Positions 27,442 to 37,023 of a stretch of 64,000 bases of DNA are shown piece by piece (the stretch's first letter is position 1; every line of letters starts with the position of its first letter). The notes under the pieces were generated by a model, which was not told the DNA's origin, ran no database searches, and saw only the letters and a program-made list of their open reading frames with translations. Location: NCBI RefSeq assembly GCF_000758705.1, contig NZ_CP009287.1, positions 5,394,001 to 5,458,000 of the forward strand. Direction: 5' to 3'. This stretch comes from Paenibacillus graminis (GTDB lineage Bacteria > Bacillota > Bacilli > Paenibacillales > Paenibacillaceae). A program made the position numbers and the translations under genes.

Positions 27442-27514
27442 AAACCTTTTTCCGGGCAGAGGTAATTTTTTCTTGTTTGTCAAGTCGGCCAAAAAATATA
27501 CTCTCTGAAATGGC

Positions 27515-27552
27515 AAAAAAGATGCCCGAACCATTCACATGGCCCGGGCACC
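27515..27552 (-). terminator. Terminator after ahcY
   Basis: Minus-strand stem GGTGCCCGGGCC / GGTTCGGGCATC (27541-27552 with 27521-27532) is followed by six T. It separates ahcY from mraZ. Confidence 0.85.
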
Positions 27553-27571
27553 TTGCTGTAAGTTCAATAAG

Positions 27572-28843
27572 TTACGCGTTAAGGTTCCAGCTGTCGAGAT
27601 ACTCGACCTGTGCGGGAGTCAGGCTGTCAATGGAAATCCCCAGGCTCTCCAGCTTGTAGCGGGCAACCTGCTCATCCAGATCATAAGGCACATTTTCCAC
27701 CTTGACGCCGATGGTCTTGTAATTGTCATTCACATATTTAAGCGAAAGGGCCTGCAGCGCAAAGGTCGTATCCATAATTTCAGCCGGATGGCCGTCAGCA
27801 GCCCCCAGGTTCACAAGACGGCCTTCCGCGAGCAGATACAGCTTGCGTCCGTCCTTCAACTGGTATTCTTCGATGTTCTTGCGCACGGTACGCTGGGATA
27901 CCGATCTGTCGGACAGTTCAGGTTTATTCACTTCAACGTCAAAATGGCCGGCGTTGCACATAATTGCGCCATCCTTCATCACATCATAATGCTCCCCGCG
28001 GATGACGTAACGGTTGCCTGTCACCGTTACGAAGAAATCGCCGCGTTTTGCAGCCTCCAGCATCGGCATCACATGGAAACCATCCATATGGGCTTCCACT
28101 GCTTTAATCGCGTCCACTTCGGTGACGATCACATTGGCGCCAAGACCTTTGGCCCGCATCGCTACACCTTTGCCGCACCAGCCGTAACCAACCACAACGA
28201 CTGTTTTACCCGCCACAATCAGGTTAGTGGTACGGACAATACCGTCCCATGCGGACTGGCCTGTTCCGTAACGGTTGTCGAACAGATACTTGCAGTAGGC
28301 ATCATTGACGGCTACCATCGGGAACTTCAGGATGCCCTGCTTCTGCAATGCCTTCAGCCGGATAATTCCGGTAGTGGTCTCTTCCGCCCCGCCGCGGATA
28401 TTCTCCATCAGGTCCGGACGCTCGGAATGCAGCAGCGTCGCGAAATCACCGCCATCATCAATAATCAGGTCCGGTTTACTTTCCAGAGCCTTGATATTCA
28501 GTGCCTTGAACTCTTCCGGTGACGGATTGTATTTGGCGAACACTGTAATGCCGTCTTCAACCAGCGCTGCACATACATCATCCTGGGTGGACAATGGATT
28601 GGAGCCGGTAATCGTAACCTCGGCACCACCTGCCTGAACAACCTTTGCCAGATAAGCTGTTTTCGCTTCCAGATGAAGGGTGATCGACACTTTCAAGCCT
28701 TTGAACGGCTGCTCCGCTTCGAACTGTTCACGGATGCGGTTCAGCACCGGCATATGCTGGCGAACCCAGTCGATTTTCAGATGCCCTTCCGGGGCCAGCG
28801 ACATATCCGCTACAATACTGTTTTCCTTCGACAATGAACTCAT
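27572..28843 (-). CDS. ahcY: S-adenosylhomocysteine hydrolase, short type
   Basis: It hydrolyses S-adenosylhomocysteine to homocysteine and adenosine, clearing the product of methyltransferases. Visible are [25 protein letters not shown], the segment [13 protein letters not shown], and the NAD loop [20 protein letters not shown]. The C-terminus ends in [11 protein letters not shown], as in the shorter archaeal/Thermotoga-like form, without the longer eukaryote-type tail. 423 aa. AGGAGG precedes ATG 28843. Many Bacilli use MTA/SAH nucleosidase and LuxS instead. S-inosylhomocysteine or another nucleoside substrate is possible. Confidence 0.92.
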   Translation of the reverse strand: MSSLSKENSIVADMSLAPEGHLKIDWVRQHMPVLNRIREQFEAEQPFKGLKVSITLHLEAKTAYLAKVVQAGGAEVTITGSNPLSTQDDVCAALVEDGITVFAKYNPSPEEFKALNIKALESKPDLIIDDGGDFATLLHSERPDLMENIRGGAEETTTGIIRLKALQKQGILKFPMVAVNDAYCKYLFDNRYGTGQSAWDGIVRTTNLIVAGKTVVVVGYGWCGKGVAMRAKGLGANVIVTEVDAIKAVEAHMDGFHVMPMLEAAKRGDFFVTVTGNRYVIRGEHYDVMKDGAIMCNAGHFDVEVNKPELSDRSVSQRTVRKNIEEYQLKDGRKLYLLAEGRLVNLGAADGHPAEIMDTTFALQALSLKYVNDNYKTIGVKVENVPYDLDEQVARYKLESLGISIDSLTPAQVEYLDSWNLNA

Positions 28844-28885
28844 GATGATACCTCCTGAATGTTTTATGAGCCTAAGCTTTAATTA

Positions 28886-30517
28886 TTACATATAGATCAT
28901 GCGGTGGGTTCCGCTGTAATCCGCAGGGATCGACAGCAACTCATCCAGCCAAGCAGGGCCGTAACGGTTCAGATAGTACATTACATTGTACACTCTTTCC
29001 TGCAGCTTACCCAGCGGCATCAGCGACAGCTCAATCCGCTCCCACTGCCGGAGCGCAGCTTCATTCTGCTTCTCCATCGCATCCCGGGCTTTGGCTTGAA
29101 GGAATGAGATCTGGTCCAGAATCTTGTCTTTGTTGTTTGCTCCCAGTTTAAGCAGTCCAGCCTGAATGGAACCCAGCTGTTCAATCAAAGGTTCATACAT
29201 GGCTGAGAACGCAGCTTTTGTGTCTTCAAAACGCCGTTCAAGCCCCAGCTCATCCTGGGCGGCCAGCCATTCTTTTCTTTTGCCGTCCAAGCCCTGAAGA
29301 ACATCGCCAAAGCCAAGCTGATACTTGTCCATATGCTTATGCAGTGTGCCTTCCACGACAGTGAAAGACATACGAGGTATAATCAGCGGCATCTGCTCCC
29401 CCACCACTTTGAACGCCAGCCGCGGAATAGCCCAATAGGCGAGTTCACCTTGTCCAAGCACCGTTGCCAGTACCGGCAGCACATAATCCTGCATGAGCGG
29501 TCTGGTCAGCACATTGTTGCTGAACTGTTCAGGACGGGCTTCAAGCTGCTCCAGCAGTTCCTCCCGGGAGAAGGATACCGTACCCTTGCGGTCTGTGAAA
29601 CGCCCCTCCTCTTTATGAAGCAGAAGGCGTGTTCCTTCATGGATATAAAATAGATTGGCCCCCCCGGCAACAACCGCAGCCTGAAGCTCATAACCGCTGT
29701 CTGTAATCTCCCCTGCCGCAGTTTGATAGGCCGCTTCCAACTCATCGTTCTGTTCAATCAACGCTTGGAACATGGGGACTTCCAGCCTGCGCAGCGCAGG
29801 ATCTGCCGAATCCAGCAGAATAAGCCCAAATCTGCCGAACAGCGAGCCCATCAATTTGGCAAAAGCTTCGCTCAAGCTGCCTGCAGCCGCTGAAGATTCG
29901 CGGATAACTTCCATAATTTGCGGTTTGAATTCACTGTCCTGCAGTAATTCATCCAACTGCCCAATGATTTGCTGCCAGCTCTCTTCTCCCACCTTAATGC
30001 TGCTGACGGATGAACGGATGTCCTCAGCTTTGTCCAGCTTAAGCTTCATAACCTCTCCTGCGCGGTTCAGGACAAAGGTATGGTTGACCTCATCCCAGTC
30101 ATGATCCTCCCCGGCAATCCAGAAGAGGGGAACGACAGGCCGTCCGAGCTGCGCAGCCGCTTCCTTTGCTGCCTGAATGGTTGTGATAGCCTTGTATATG
30201 ACAAAAAGCGGACCCGTGAACAAACCGCTCTGCTGGCCGCCGGTAACAACCAGCGTTCCCCGCTGCTCCAGAAGGGCCAGAGAATCCATCACTGCCGGAT
30301 GGGGATTCCACTTCAAATTATATTGCCGTAAACAATCAGCAATCCCGGCACGGTCAGCCCGCAGCTCTTCCGTGCTGTCCAGCCATGCCGCACGTTCCGC
30401 TCTGCTCTCCGCACTGCGGAAGTCCCCGCCGTACAAATGTCCTACCTTTTCATAATGATGTATATAGTCGCGGGCGAGTGCTGATCCGCCCGGGAGAGGT
30501 TCGGGTATTACATTCAT
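28886..30517 (-). CDS. bshC: Bacillithiol biosynthesis cysteine-adding enzyme BshC
   Basis: BshC joins cysteine to glucosaminyl-malate, the last step of bacillithiol, the main low-molecular-weight thiol of many Firmicutes. Diagnostic segments are VVTGGQQSGLFTGPLFVIYK, VPLFWIAGEDHDWDEVNHT (HxxH-like catalytic region), and near the end NVMYYLNRYGPAWLDELL. 543 aa. ATG 30517 has AGGAGG 9 bases upstream. Its start lies within a short upstream ORF in another frame. Its place near mraZ-rsmH is conserved in Bacilli. Confidence 0.95.
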   Translation of the reverse strand: MNVIPEPLPGGSALARDYIHHYEKVGHLYGGDFRSAESRAERAAWLDSTEELRADRAGIADCLRQYNLKWNPHPAVMDSLALLEQRGTLVVTGGQQSGLFTGPLFVIYKAITTIQAAKEAAAQLGRPVVPLFWIAGEDHDWDEVNHTFVLNRAGEVMKLKLDKAEDIRSSVSSIKVGEESWQQIIGQLDELLQDSEFKPQIMEVIRESSAAAGSLSEAFAKLMGSLFGRFGLILLDSADPALRRLEVPMFQALIEQNDELEAAYQTAAGEITDSGYELQAAVVAGGANLFYIHEGTRLLLHKEEGRFTDRKGTVSFSREELLEQLEARPEQFSNNVLTRPLMQDYVLPVLATVLGQGELAYWAIPRLAFKVVGEQMPLIIPRMSFTVVEGTLHKHMDKYQLGFGDVLQGLDGKRKEWLAAQDELGLERRFEDTKAAFSAMYEPLIEQLGSIQAGLLKLGANNKDKILDQISFLQAKARDAMEKQNEAALRQWERIELSLMPLGKLQERVYNVMYYLNRYGPAWLDELLSIPADYSGTHRMIYM

Positions 30518-30641
30518 GTGCAATTGCCTCCTGTTCTATGTACTGCTCTATGTAATCATTAAGCCGGATAAACTCCTTATGATTGTATCCAAAGTTAGGG
30601 GCGGCGTCAAAGAGTGCCTCAATATCCCAAAGTGCATTCAT
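30450..30641 (-). CDS. Short ORF overlapping the bshC start
   Basis: 63 codons from ATG 30641, preceded by AAGGATG. Not recognised. The first 40 residues (ALWDIEALFDAAPNFGYNHK and an EYIEQ-like helix) look protein-like; the last 22 run into bshC in another frame and have low-complexity character. It could encode a small protein coupled to bshC, or be chance. Confidence 0.3.
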   Translation of the reverse strand: MNALWDIEALFDAAPNFGYNHKEFIRLNDYIEQYIEQEAIAHECNTRTSPGRISTRPRLYTSL

Positions 30642-30648
30642 CCTTATA

Positions 30649-30680
30649 TTTAAAGGCGAGAGCTGAACGCTCCCGCCTTA
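30649..30680 (-). terminator. Terminator after oppF
   Basis: Minus-strand stem AAGGCGGGAGC / GCTCTCGCCTT with loop GTTCA is followed by TTTAAAT. It closes the opp operon. Confidence 0.75.
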
Positions 30681-30727
30681 GATGATGCTTGCGCTAAAAT
30701 ATATTCCCGCAGACCTGAACGGTCTGC

Positions 30728-31648
30728 TTATGCATATTGCTTGGCAACGAAGTGGCCTTTCGAAACTTCGACCAATTCAAACTCGCTGTCATTGGTTTTT
30801 TCGCCTGCAGCATAAATGGGAGTACCCAGTTCATCATGCAGATGAATGCGTTTTTTGTTCGCTTCAACTTCCGGATCCGGAACCGGAATCGCCGACAACA
30901 GCGACTTCGTATACGGATGAATCGGGTTGGCGTACAATTCTTCGCTCTCGGCAAGCTCAACCATTTTACCAAGGTACATTACGGCCACACGGTCACTGAT
31001 ATGCTTAACCATGGACAGGTCATGTGCAATAAAAAGATATGTCAGTCCAAGACGGTCCTGCAACTCCTTCAGCAGATTGACCACCTGCGCCTGAATCGAT
31101 ACGTCCAGTGCGGAGATCGGCTCATCGCAGACGATGAATTTGGGATTCACCGCAAGCGAACGGGCAATCCCGATACGCTGGCGTTGTCCGCCCGAGAATT
31201 CATGCGGATAACGAGTGGCATGGTCATGGTTGAGCCCTACCATATCCAGCAGCTCTTCAATCCGTTTTTTGCGTTCTGCACGGCTTCCGGCCATTCCGTG
31301 AATGTCCAGCGCCTCGCCAATGATATCCGAAACCGTAAACCGCGGATTCAGCGATGCGTACGGGTCCTGGAAAATCATTTGCATATCGCGGCGCATAGCC
31401 TTCATTTTGCCAGAAGACAATTTGTAAATATCCGTACCATTATATTTCACGCTTCCGGCAGTAGGTTCGTAAAGACGAAGCACTGTCCGGCCGGCAGTGG
31501 TTTTACCGCAACCGGACTCCCCTACCATCCCGAGGGTTTCGCCTTCGCGAATCGTGAAATTAATATTATCAACAGCCTTAAGAACTTTTCCCTTGCCGAC
31601 ATTAAAATACTTCTTAAGGCCTTCAACTTCAATCAGGTTCTTACTCAA
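30728..31648 (-). CDS. oppF: Oligopeptide ABC transporter ATPase OppF
   Basis: One of the two ATPases of an oligopeptide importer. Walker A is [15 protein letters not shown], the signature is [17 protein letters not shown], Walker B is [12 protein letters not shown], and the switch histidine is IAHDLSMV. The C-terminal oligopeptide/dipeptide domain includes [16 protein letters not shown] start at TTG 31648: AAGGAGGTG lies 7 bases upstream and the TTGA overlaps the oppD stop. The longer upstream reading frame is only the overlap with oppD. Confidence 0.93.
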   Translation of the reverse strand: MSKNLIEVEGLKKYFNVGKGKVLKAVDNINFTIREGETLGMVGESGCGKTTAGRTVLRLYEPTAGSVKYNGTDIYKLSSGKMKAMRRDMQMIFQDPYASLNPRFTVSDIIGEALDIHGMAGSRAERKKRIEELLDMVGLNHDHATRYPHEFSGGQRQRIGIARSLAVNPKFIVCDEPISALDVSIQAQVVNLLKELQDRLGLTYLFIAHDLSMVKHISDRVAVMYLGKMVELAESEELYANPIHPYTKSLLSAIPVPDPEVEANKKRIHLHDELGTPIYAAGEKTNDSEFELVEVSKGHFVAKQYA

Positions 31649-32643
31649 ACGAACTGCACCTCCTTGGCCATCGAATGCAGATTCCAGCAGCGCGCCATAT
31701 GCGTTTCGCTGAATTCTGTTGCACCGGGATCGATTTGTTCGCACACATGCATCGCTTCACTGCAGCGAGCCGTGAACGGACAGCCGACCGGCGGTTTGAT
31801 CAGATCCGGGGGAGTACCGATGATCGGGATCAGCGGCTCGCCCTTCTTTTGGTCCAGACGCGGCATCGACCGCAGCAATCCTTTGGTATACGGATGCTGC
31901 GGATTCTTAAAGATTTCCCATCTGGTACCCGTTTCCACCACTTCACCAGCATACATGACGATGACCCGGTCACACATTCCGGCAACGACGCCGAGATCAT
32001 GTGTAATCAGAATGATGGAGGTCCCCAGCTTTTGCTGCATATCTTGCATAACTTCCATGATCTGCGCCTGAATCGTTACGTCAAGCGCTGTTGTCGGCTC
32101 ATCTGCGATCAGCAGTGCCGGGCGGCAGGCCAGGGCAATGGCGATCATTACACGCTGGCGCATCCCGCCGGAGAATTCGTGGGGATATTGGTTAAAGCGA
32201 GCCTCCGCATTTTTGATGCCAACTAGCTTAAGCATCTCAACACCACGCTCTTTCGCTTCGGCCGCTGACATTTTCTGATGTTTGATCAAAACTTCGGTTA
32301 TCTGTTTGCCCACCTTGATCGTTGGGTTCAAAGAAGTCATCGGGTCTTGAAAGATCATGCCAATATCTTTGCCGCGAATACTTTCCATTTGCTTCATGCT
32401 TTTGTCCAGCAGATTCTGTCCCTGAAAAATAATCTCGCCTTTTTTCACTTTGGAAGGAGGCGTAGGAATTAGCCGCATAATTGATTGTGCGGTCACACTT
32501 TTGCCGCTGCCGGATTCCCCGACGATGGCTACTGTTTCACCTTTGCCTACTTCAAAATTCATGCCACGGACAGCTTGTACTTCTCCGCCTTTTACAAAAA
32601 AGGAAACATGCAGATCCTTGACTTGCAGAATGGGTTCCATCAT
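31645..32643 (-). CDS. oppD: Oligopeptide ABC transporter ATPase OppD
   Basis: Partner ATPase of OppF. Walker A is [15 protein letters not shown], the signature is [17 protein letters not shown], and Walker B is [12 protein letters not shown]. The C-terminal domain carries the four-cysteine-type Fe-S/metal region [20 protein letters not shown], plus a later ARCW, as in other OppD/DppD. 333 aa from ATG 32643, with AGGAGGTG upstream. Confidence 0.94.
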   Translation of the reverse strand: MMEPILQVKDLHVSFFVKGGEVQAVRGMNFEVGKGETVAIVGESGSGKSVTAQSIMRLIPTPPSKVKKGEIIFQGQNLLDKSMKQMESIRGKDIGMIFQDPMTSLNPTIKVGKQITEVLIKHQKMSAAEAKERGVEMLKLVGIKNAEARFNQYPHEFSGGMRQRVMIAIALACRPALLIADEPTTALDVTIQAQIMEVMQDMQQKLGTSIILITHDLGVVAGMCDRVIVMYAGEVVETGTRWEIFKNPQHPYTKGLLRSMPRLDQKKGEPLIPIIGTPPDLIKPPVGCPFTARCSEAMHVCEQIDPGATEFSETHMARCWNLHSMAKEVQFV

Positions 32644-32653
32644 TATTCACCTC

Positions 32654-33601
32654 CTATTTCTTCAGCTTAGGATCCAGTGCATCACGTAGACCGTCACCAA
32701 AAATATTAAAGGAAAGCATGGTCAAGCTTATCAGGATAGCCGGGAACAGGAAGCGCCACGGATAATAAAGCCAGCCAGTCAGTGAATCATTGATCATCGA
32801 ACCCAGTGAAGCGATTGGAGCCTGTACCCCAAGACCAAGGAAGCTCAGGAACGCTTCGGCAAAAATGGCATTTGGTACGGACAGAGTAATGGTAACGATA
32901 ATAGGTCCTACCGCATTTGGCAGCAGGTGGCGGAACAAGAGTCTTTTGGAGCCTGCACCCATGGAACGCGAGGCCAGAACAAACTCACGGTTCTTGAGCT
33001 GCATAATCTCACCGCGGACAATCCAGGACATGGTAATCCAGCCTGTAATGGTCAGCGCCAGAATGATCGTCCCTAAACTTGGTTCCATAACAACCAGCAG
33101 CAGGATAACCACCAGCAGATAAGGAATGGAATACAAAATTTCCGATATTTTATTCATAACATTATCTACACGGCCGCCAAAGAAGCCCATAATACCGCCA
33201 TAGATAACGCCAATGAACAAGTCGATGGCCGCTGCCGCCAAACCAACAATCAGCGAGATGCGTGCTCCATACCATGTACGGACAAAGATATCACGTCCCA
33301 GATCATCGGTGCCAAACCAATGGTCGGATGAAGGCGGTTTATTGGTGCTGAGCAAATCGTTAGAGTAGTAATTATATTTTGAGAACAACGGACCAATCAG
33401 CGAAGCCAGAACGATCAATCCAAGAACAATCAGTGCGGTCATTGCCATTTTATTTTGGCGCAGGCGCTCCCAGGAATCCCTCCAAGCTGAAAGACTTTCC
33501 CGCTGAATAACCTCTGCCTGCTTCTCATCAATACCGATTTTCTGAAAATCTTCCGGTTTCAGGTTCGCATCCAGCGAACCCATATTTTTGTCAGATGCCA
33601 A
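32654..33601 (-). CDS. oppC: Oligopeptide ABC transporter permease OppC
   Basis: Inner-membrane permease of the importer. A cytoplasmic tail of about 45 residues precedes six membrane segments. The N-terminal OppC-type domain (LIVLGLIVLASLIGPLFS) is present, and the EAA-like loop is RSMGAGSKRLLFRHLLPNAVGPI. The segment HWFGTDDLGRDIFVRTWYGARIS is typical. 315 aa. The start is TTG 33601 with AGGAGGG upstream, 3 bases after oppB. Confidence 0.94.
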   Translation of the reverse strand: MASDKNMGSLDANLKPEDFQKIGIDEKQAEVIQRESLSAWRDSWERLRQNKMAMTALIVLGLIVLASLIGPLFSKYNYYSNDLLSTNKPPSSDHWFGTDDLGRDIFVRTWYGARISLIVGLAAAAIDLFIGVIYGGIMGFFGGRVDNVMNKISEILYSIPYLLVVILLLVVMEPSLGTIILALTITGWITMSWIVRGEIMQLKNREFVLASRSMGAGSKRLLFRHLLPNAVGPIIVTITLSVPNAIFAEAFLSFLGLGVQAPIASLGSMINDSLTGWLYYPWRFLFPAILISLTMLSFNIFGDGLRDALDPKLKK

Positions 33602-33604
33602 TCT

Positions 33605-34543
33605 TTAGCCCTCCTTTCCTCCAGTTAGTTTGATCCGCGGATCTATAAGTACATAAGCTATGTCAGTAATAAAACGGGCCAACATGAGCAGAATACCATA
33701 GAAAATAGTAATCCCCATTATCACGGTATAATCACGGACACCGATGGCTTCCACAAACTGCTTACCGATACCACCGATACCAAAAATCTGCTCAATAACT
33801 ACAGAACCGGTTACAATGTTAGCAGTCATAGGTCCCATGTAAGTAACAATCGGCAAAATCCCATTACGCAGAACATGACGGCTCAAAATGGCAAACCAGC
33901 TTAGACCTTTGGCCTTAGCCGTCTTAATATAATCTGCGTGCAGCACCTCAAGCATGCTGGAGCGGGTCAGACGCGCAATAAAGGCTATCGGCTGTGCCGA
34001 GAGTGCTGCTACCGGAAGGAAATAATACATGGGGCCCTTAAACCCTGAAACCGGAAACATATGAAACTTATAAGCGAATACATACTGCAGCAATGACGCG
34101 ACAACAAAGCTCGGAACCGCAATCCCCAACACCGCAAGCACCATCGCAGCGCTATCAATAAATTTGCGGTGATAAAGTGCCGCCAGCATGCCGAGAATAA
34201 CACCGACAATAACCGACACGATAATTGCGACAACTCCCAGCTTCAAGGACGCTGAAAAAGTCTGTCCGATCAAATGGGTTACATCCTGATTCAGCCGTTT
34301 CATGGATACACCCAGATCTCCTTGGGCAATCTCACCTAAATACTTAAAATACTGATGATAGAGCGGCTTGTCCAAACCATATTGCTCGTATAAACGCGCT
34401 TTAATTTCCGGCGGAACTTTTTTCTCGGAAGTAAACGGGTCCCCTGGAATAGCTTTCATCAGAAAAAAAGTCGCTGAAACAAGCACAAACAGCGATACAA
34501 GCATATAGAAAAACTTATTGGCAACATAACGAACCATCCCCAT
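33605..34543 (-). CDS. oppB: Oligopeptide ABC transporter permease OppB
   Basis: Second permease subunit. The opening is VRYVANKFFYMLVSLFVLVS, followed by AIPGDPF and GLDKPLYHQYFKYL; the cytoplasmic coupling loop is ADYIKTAKAKGLSWFAILSRHVLRN-like around residues 200-225. About 312 aa. GGGGAGG lies just before ATG 34543; ATG 34537, two codons later, has equally good spacing. An open extension upstream to 34594 lacks a ribosome site. Confidence 0.93.
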   Translation of the reverse strand: MGMVRYVANKFFYMLVSLFVLVSATFFLMKAIPGDPFTSEKKVPPEIKARLYEQYGLDKPLYHQYFKYLGEIAQGDLGVSMKRLNQDVTHLIGQTFSASLKLGVVAIIVSVIVGVILGMLAALYHRKFIDSAAMVLAVLGIAVPSFVVASLLQYVFAYKFHMFPVSGFKGPMYYFLPVAALSAQPIAFIARLTRSSMLEVLHADYIKTAKAKGLSWFAILSRHVLRNGILPIVTYMGPMTANIVTGSVVIEQIFGIGGIGKQFVEAIGVRDYTVIMGITIFYGILLMLARFITDIAYVLIDPRIKLTGGKEG

Positions 34544-34662
34544 CAACACCTCCCCTGACAATTTTTTGTAGACACATAATAGAATTTTATTCAAAAAACG
34601 ACGATTTGTCTATTTTCTAATTTTGTAAACTTGTGAAAACATTAACAAAAAGCCGCAAATAC

Positions 34663-34702
34663 AAAAAAAAGGGATATATATGGAATTCCACATATATATC
34701 CC
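34663..34702 (-). terminator. Hairpin/terminator between oppA and oppB
   Basis: The minus strand reads GGGATATATATGTGG, loop, CCATATATATCCC and then nine T: a clear intrinsic terminator shape. It lies about 60 bases after oppA. Binding-protein genes at the head of ABC operons often carry such a leaky terminator, giving more OppA than membrane subunits. Confidence 0.85.
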
Positions 34703-34761
34703 GAAGTGTACAGCTACCTTCAGATGACTAACTATTTAATTTGGATGCTTAAGTCTGATTC

Positions 34762-36480
34762 TTAGTGCTCGAGCAGATAGCCGCGAGTGAAGTCAACAGC
34801 ACCACTGAAGTCAAGAGTTACACCTTTGAGGTATTCTTTAGTCAGGGAGTTGTTAGTGTAGTAGTAAATCGGCATGATAACCATATCATCCTGAATCAGC
34901 ATTTTTTCAGCTGCTGCAAAGTCTTCTTGGCGTTTCGCCAGGTCAGAGTTTGTTTTCGCATCAGTGATCAGTTTGTCATACTCAGGGTTGGCGTAGCCGG
35001 CATCATTGTTACCGCCGCCTGTTACAAACATATCCAGGAAGGTCATTGGATCATTGTAATCCGCTGTCCAGCCGGCACGAGCGATCTGGTAGTTCTGGCT
35101 TTGACGGTTATCGATAAATACAGCCCACTCTTGGTTCACAGTGTTTACAGTAATGCCAAGATTATTTTTCCACATATCAGCAATTGCCAGAGCAATTTTC
35201 TTATGGTTTTCACTTGTGTTGTAAGACAGATCAACTGGAGGCAGTGCAGTCAGACCTTCTTCTTTCAGGCCTTCGGCAAGCAAGGTTTTAGCTTGTTCCA
35301 CATCTTCAGTGAAGTAGCTGTCTTTAACAGTATTGCGGTATTCACCGTCAACACCAGCAATCCCCGGTGGCACTAAACCAAAGGCAGGAAGCTGTCCGCC
35401 CAAAGTAATGTTATCGATCAGGGCCTGACGGTTGATTGCCATAGTTAGTGCTTTACGAATCTTAACGTTGCTGAAAGGTTTTTCGGTAGTGTTGAAATAG
35501 TAGTAATAAGTCGCTGCAATACCTTTGGAAACAAACTCATTAGGGAGCTCTTTTTTGACAATAGGAAGTTGCTCTGATGGAATTTCACCATTAGGGTTAC
35601 CGGCACGGTCAAGCTCGCCGTTTTTATAGCTCAGCAATTCAGTTGCGCCACTGTTAACAATGGAGAAGTCAATTTTGCTAAGTTTAATGGAAGCTGCGTC
35701 CCAATATTTTTCGTTTTTAGTCACTTGAATGGCTTGACCAGTAGTCCATTCAGTCAGTGTGAATGCACCGTTGGTGATCATTGTGTCTTTGTTGGTTGCC
35801 CACTTCGGATTACCCTCAACGGATTTGTGCACAGGGTAATAAGTGTAGAAAGACAGCAATCCAAGGAAGTAAGGTGTTGGAGATTTCAGCGTAACTTCAA
35901 GAGTTTTCGCATCAACGGCTTTTACGCCCACTTGGCTAAAATCTGTAACTTTTTTAGTGTAGTATTCTTCAGCATTTTTCAGGTAGTACAACTGATAAGC
36001 GTAAGGTGCAGTAGGATTTGTGTTAGGGTCGAGTACGATTTTCCATCCGCGAACGAAGTCTGCTGCTTCTACAGGATCGCCATTGCTCCATTGAGCATCA
36101 CGGAGGTGAAAGGTATATACCAGACCGTCAGCGGAAATGTCCCACTTCTCAGCAATGCCCGGCTCAGCTTGACCAGTTTCGTCATTCATGCGGGTCAAAC
36201 CTTCATACATCGTTTTCAAAACAGTATTTGCTTGGCTGTCTTGAGCTTGCGCCGGATCAAATGTAGGTGGTTCTGAAGTCAGGTTGACTCTAAGTGTTTG
36301 GTCAGCAGCCAATTTCTCGTCACCGGTTGCGGTGCCTGTGTTCGTGCTGCCTTCATTGCCTGGCGCGTTAGTCGCCGCAGCGTTGCCGTTGTTTGCCTTG
36401 TTTCCGCCGCAGCCAGCAAGCACTGTGCCGATCACGAGAACCAATGCAATCATGAGCAATAGACTTTTACTCTTCTTCAT
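34762..36480 (-). CDS. oppA: Oligopeptide-binding lipoprotein OppA
   Basis: Extracytoplasmic substrate-binding protein of family SBP_bac_5. A lipoprotein signal peptide ends in the lipobox LAGC (Cys24), followed by an Asn/Ala/Gly/Thr linker. The body has LRVNLTSEPPTFDPAQAQD, the family signature region around FVRGWKIVLDPNTNP and YQLYYLKNAEEYY, and a DYNDPMTFLDMF motif. 572 aa. It heads oppABCDF. GGGGGAA lies upstream of ATG 36480, and a TATAAT element lies about 40 bases before it. Confidence 0.95.
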   Translation of the reverse strand: MKKSKSLLLMIALVLVIGTVLAGCGGNKANNGNAAATNAPGNEGSTNTGTATGDEKLAADQTLRVNLTSEPPTFDPAQAQDSQANTVLKTMYEGLTRMNDETGQAEPGIAEKWDISADGLVYTFHLRDAQWSNGDPVEAADFVRGWKIVLDPNTNPTAPYAYQLYYLKNAEEYYTKKVTDFSQVGVKAVDAKTLEVTLKSPTPYFLGLLSFYTYYPVHKSVEGNPKWATNKDTMITNGAFTLTEWTTGQAIQVTKNEKYWDAASIKLSKIDFSIVNSGATELLSYKNGELDRAGNPNGEIPSEQLPIVKKELPNEFVSKGIAATYYYYFNTTEKPFSNVKIRKALTMAINRQALIDNITLGGQLPAFGLVPPGIAGVDGEYRNTVKDSYFTEDVEQAKTLLAEGLKEEGLTALPPVDLSYNTSENHKKIALAIADMWKNNLGITVNTVNQEWAVFIDNRQSQNYQIARAGWTADYNDPMTFLDMFVTGGGNNDAGYANPEYDKLITDAKTNSDLAKRQEDFAAAEKMLIQDDMVIMPIYYYTNNSLTKEYLKGVTLDFSGAVDFTRGYLLEH

Positions 36481-36521
36481 CTAGCAGTTCCCCCTAAATA
36501 GAATGTGGTATATGGTTTATG

Positions 36522-36527
36522 ATTATA
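36522..36527 (-). promoter_or_regulatory. Likely -10 element of the opp operon
   Basis: A perfect TATAAT on the minus strand lies 42 bases before oppA. The -35 at 17 bases is poor (TAGATT), so activation may be needed, or the real -35 may differ. Confidence 0.4.
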
Positions 36528-36630
36528 CAACCAGTGGTCAAAAAAATCTAGAGCAATATTTTCTGAAAACACTTTTTTTTAAAAAGTTAAAAATTTTGTG
36601 ACATTGACGCTTCACCGGAGCAATGGAACA

Positions 36631-37017
36631 TTACATGGCTTGTGATATGTAATGGACAAGGCCTACGACCATAAACAGCACGTACATCGTTCCCATAAAA
36701 AAGAATGACAGCCTCCACACAGCCCGGAATAACCGTTTTCCGTCCACATTGCCTTTGAGGCGATTCTGGGCGCCTCCAATCAGTCCAGCGGATATTAATA
36801 CAATAAGTAGTATAAGATAAAACCCGAAATGCGATTCAAAAATGGTATTAAACAAAGCCGACACAGAAAAAAATAAAAATAAAGTCGTAATATCCATAGC
36901 GAGTAAAAAGGTATTTCTCTTTTCTTTTCGGAGACCTACCCCTATGAAATATACAATTAAAAAAGGAACAACCGGAATAACGCTTAATGAAATGAACGAA
37001 TTCCGCAGCAATTCCAA
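36631..37017 (-). CDS. DUF3397-like four-helix membrane protein
   Basis: 128 aa with four hydrophobic segments (about 10-30, 40-60, 65-85, 103-125). The motif RKEKRNTFLLAMDITTLFLF matches the DUF3397 family found upstream of bshC or next to the ketopantoate reductase gene in Bacilli. No function is established. The start is TTG 37017, with GGAGAGG supplied by the end of panE, so the two are translationally linked. Confidence 0.7.
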   Translation of the reverse strand: MELLRNSFISLSVIPVVPFLIVYFIGVGLRKEKRNTFLLAMDITTLFLFFSVSALFNTIFESHFGFYLILLIVLISAGLIGGAQNRLKGNVDGKRLFRAVWRLSFFFMGTMYVLFMVVGLVHYISQAM

Positions 37018-37023
37018 ACAGCC

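Noticed and set aside
36626..36653. Terminator after the DUF3397 gene
   Set aside because: CATTACAT/ATGTAATG forms a short AT-rich stem without a T-run; too weak to call.
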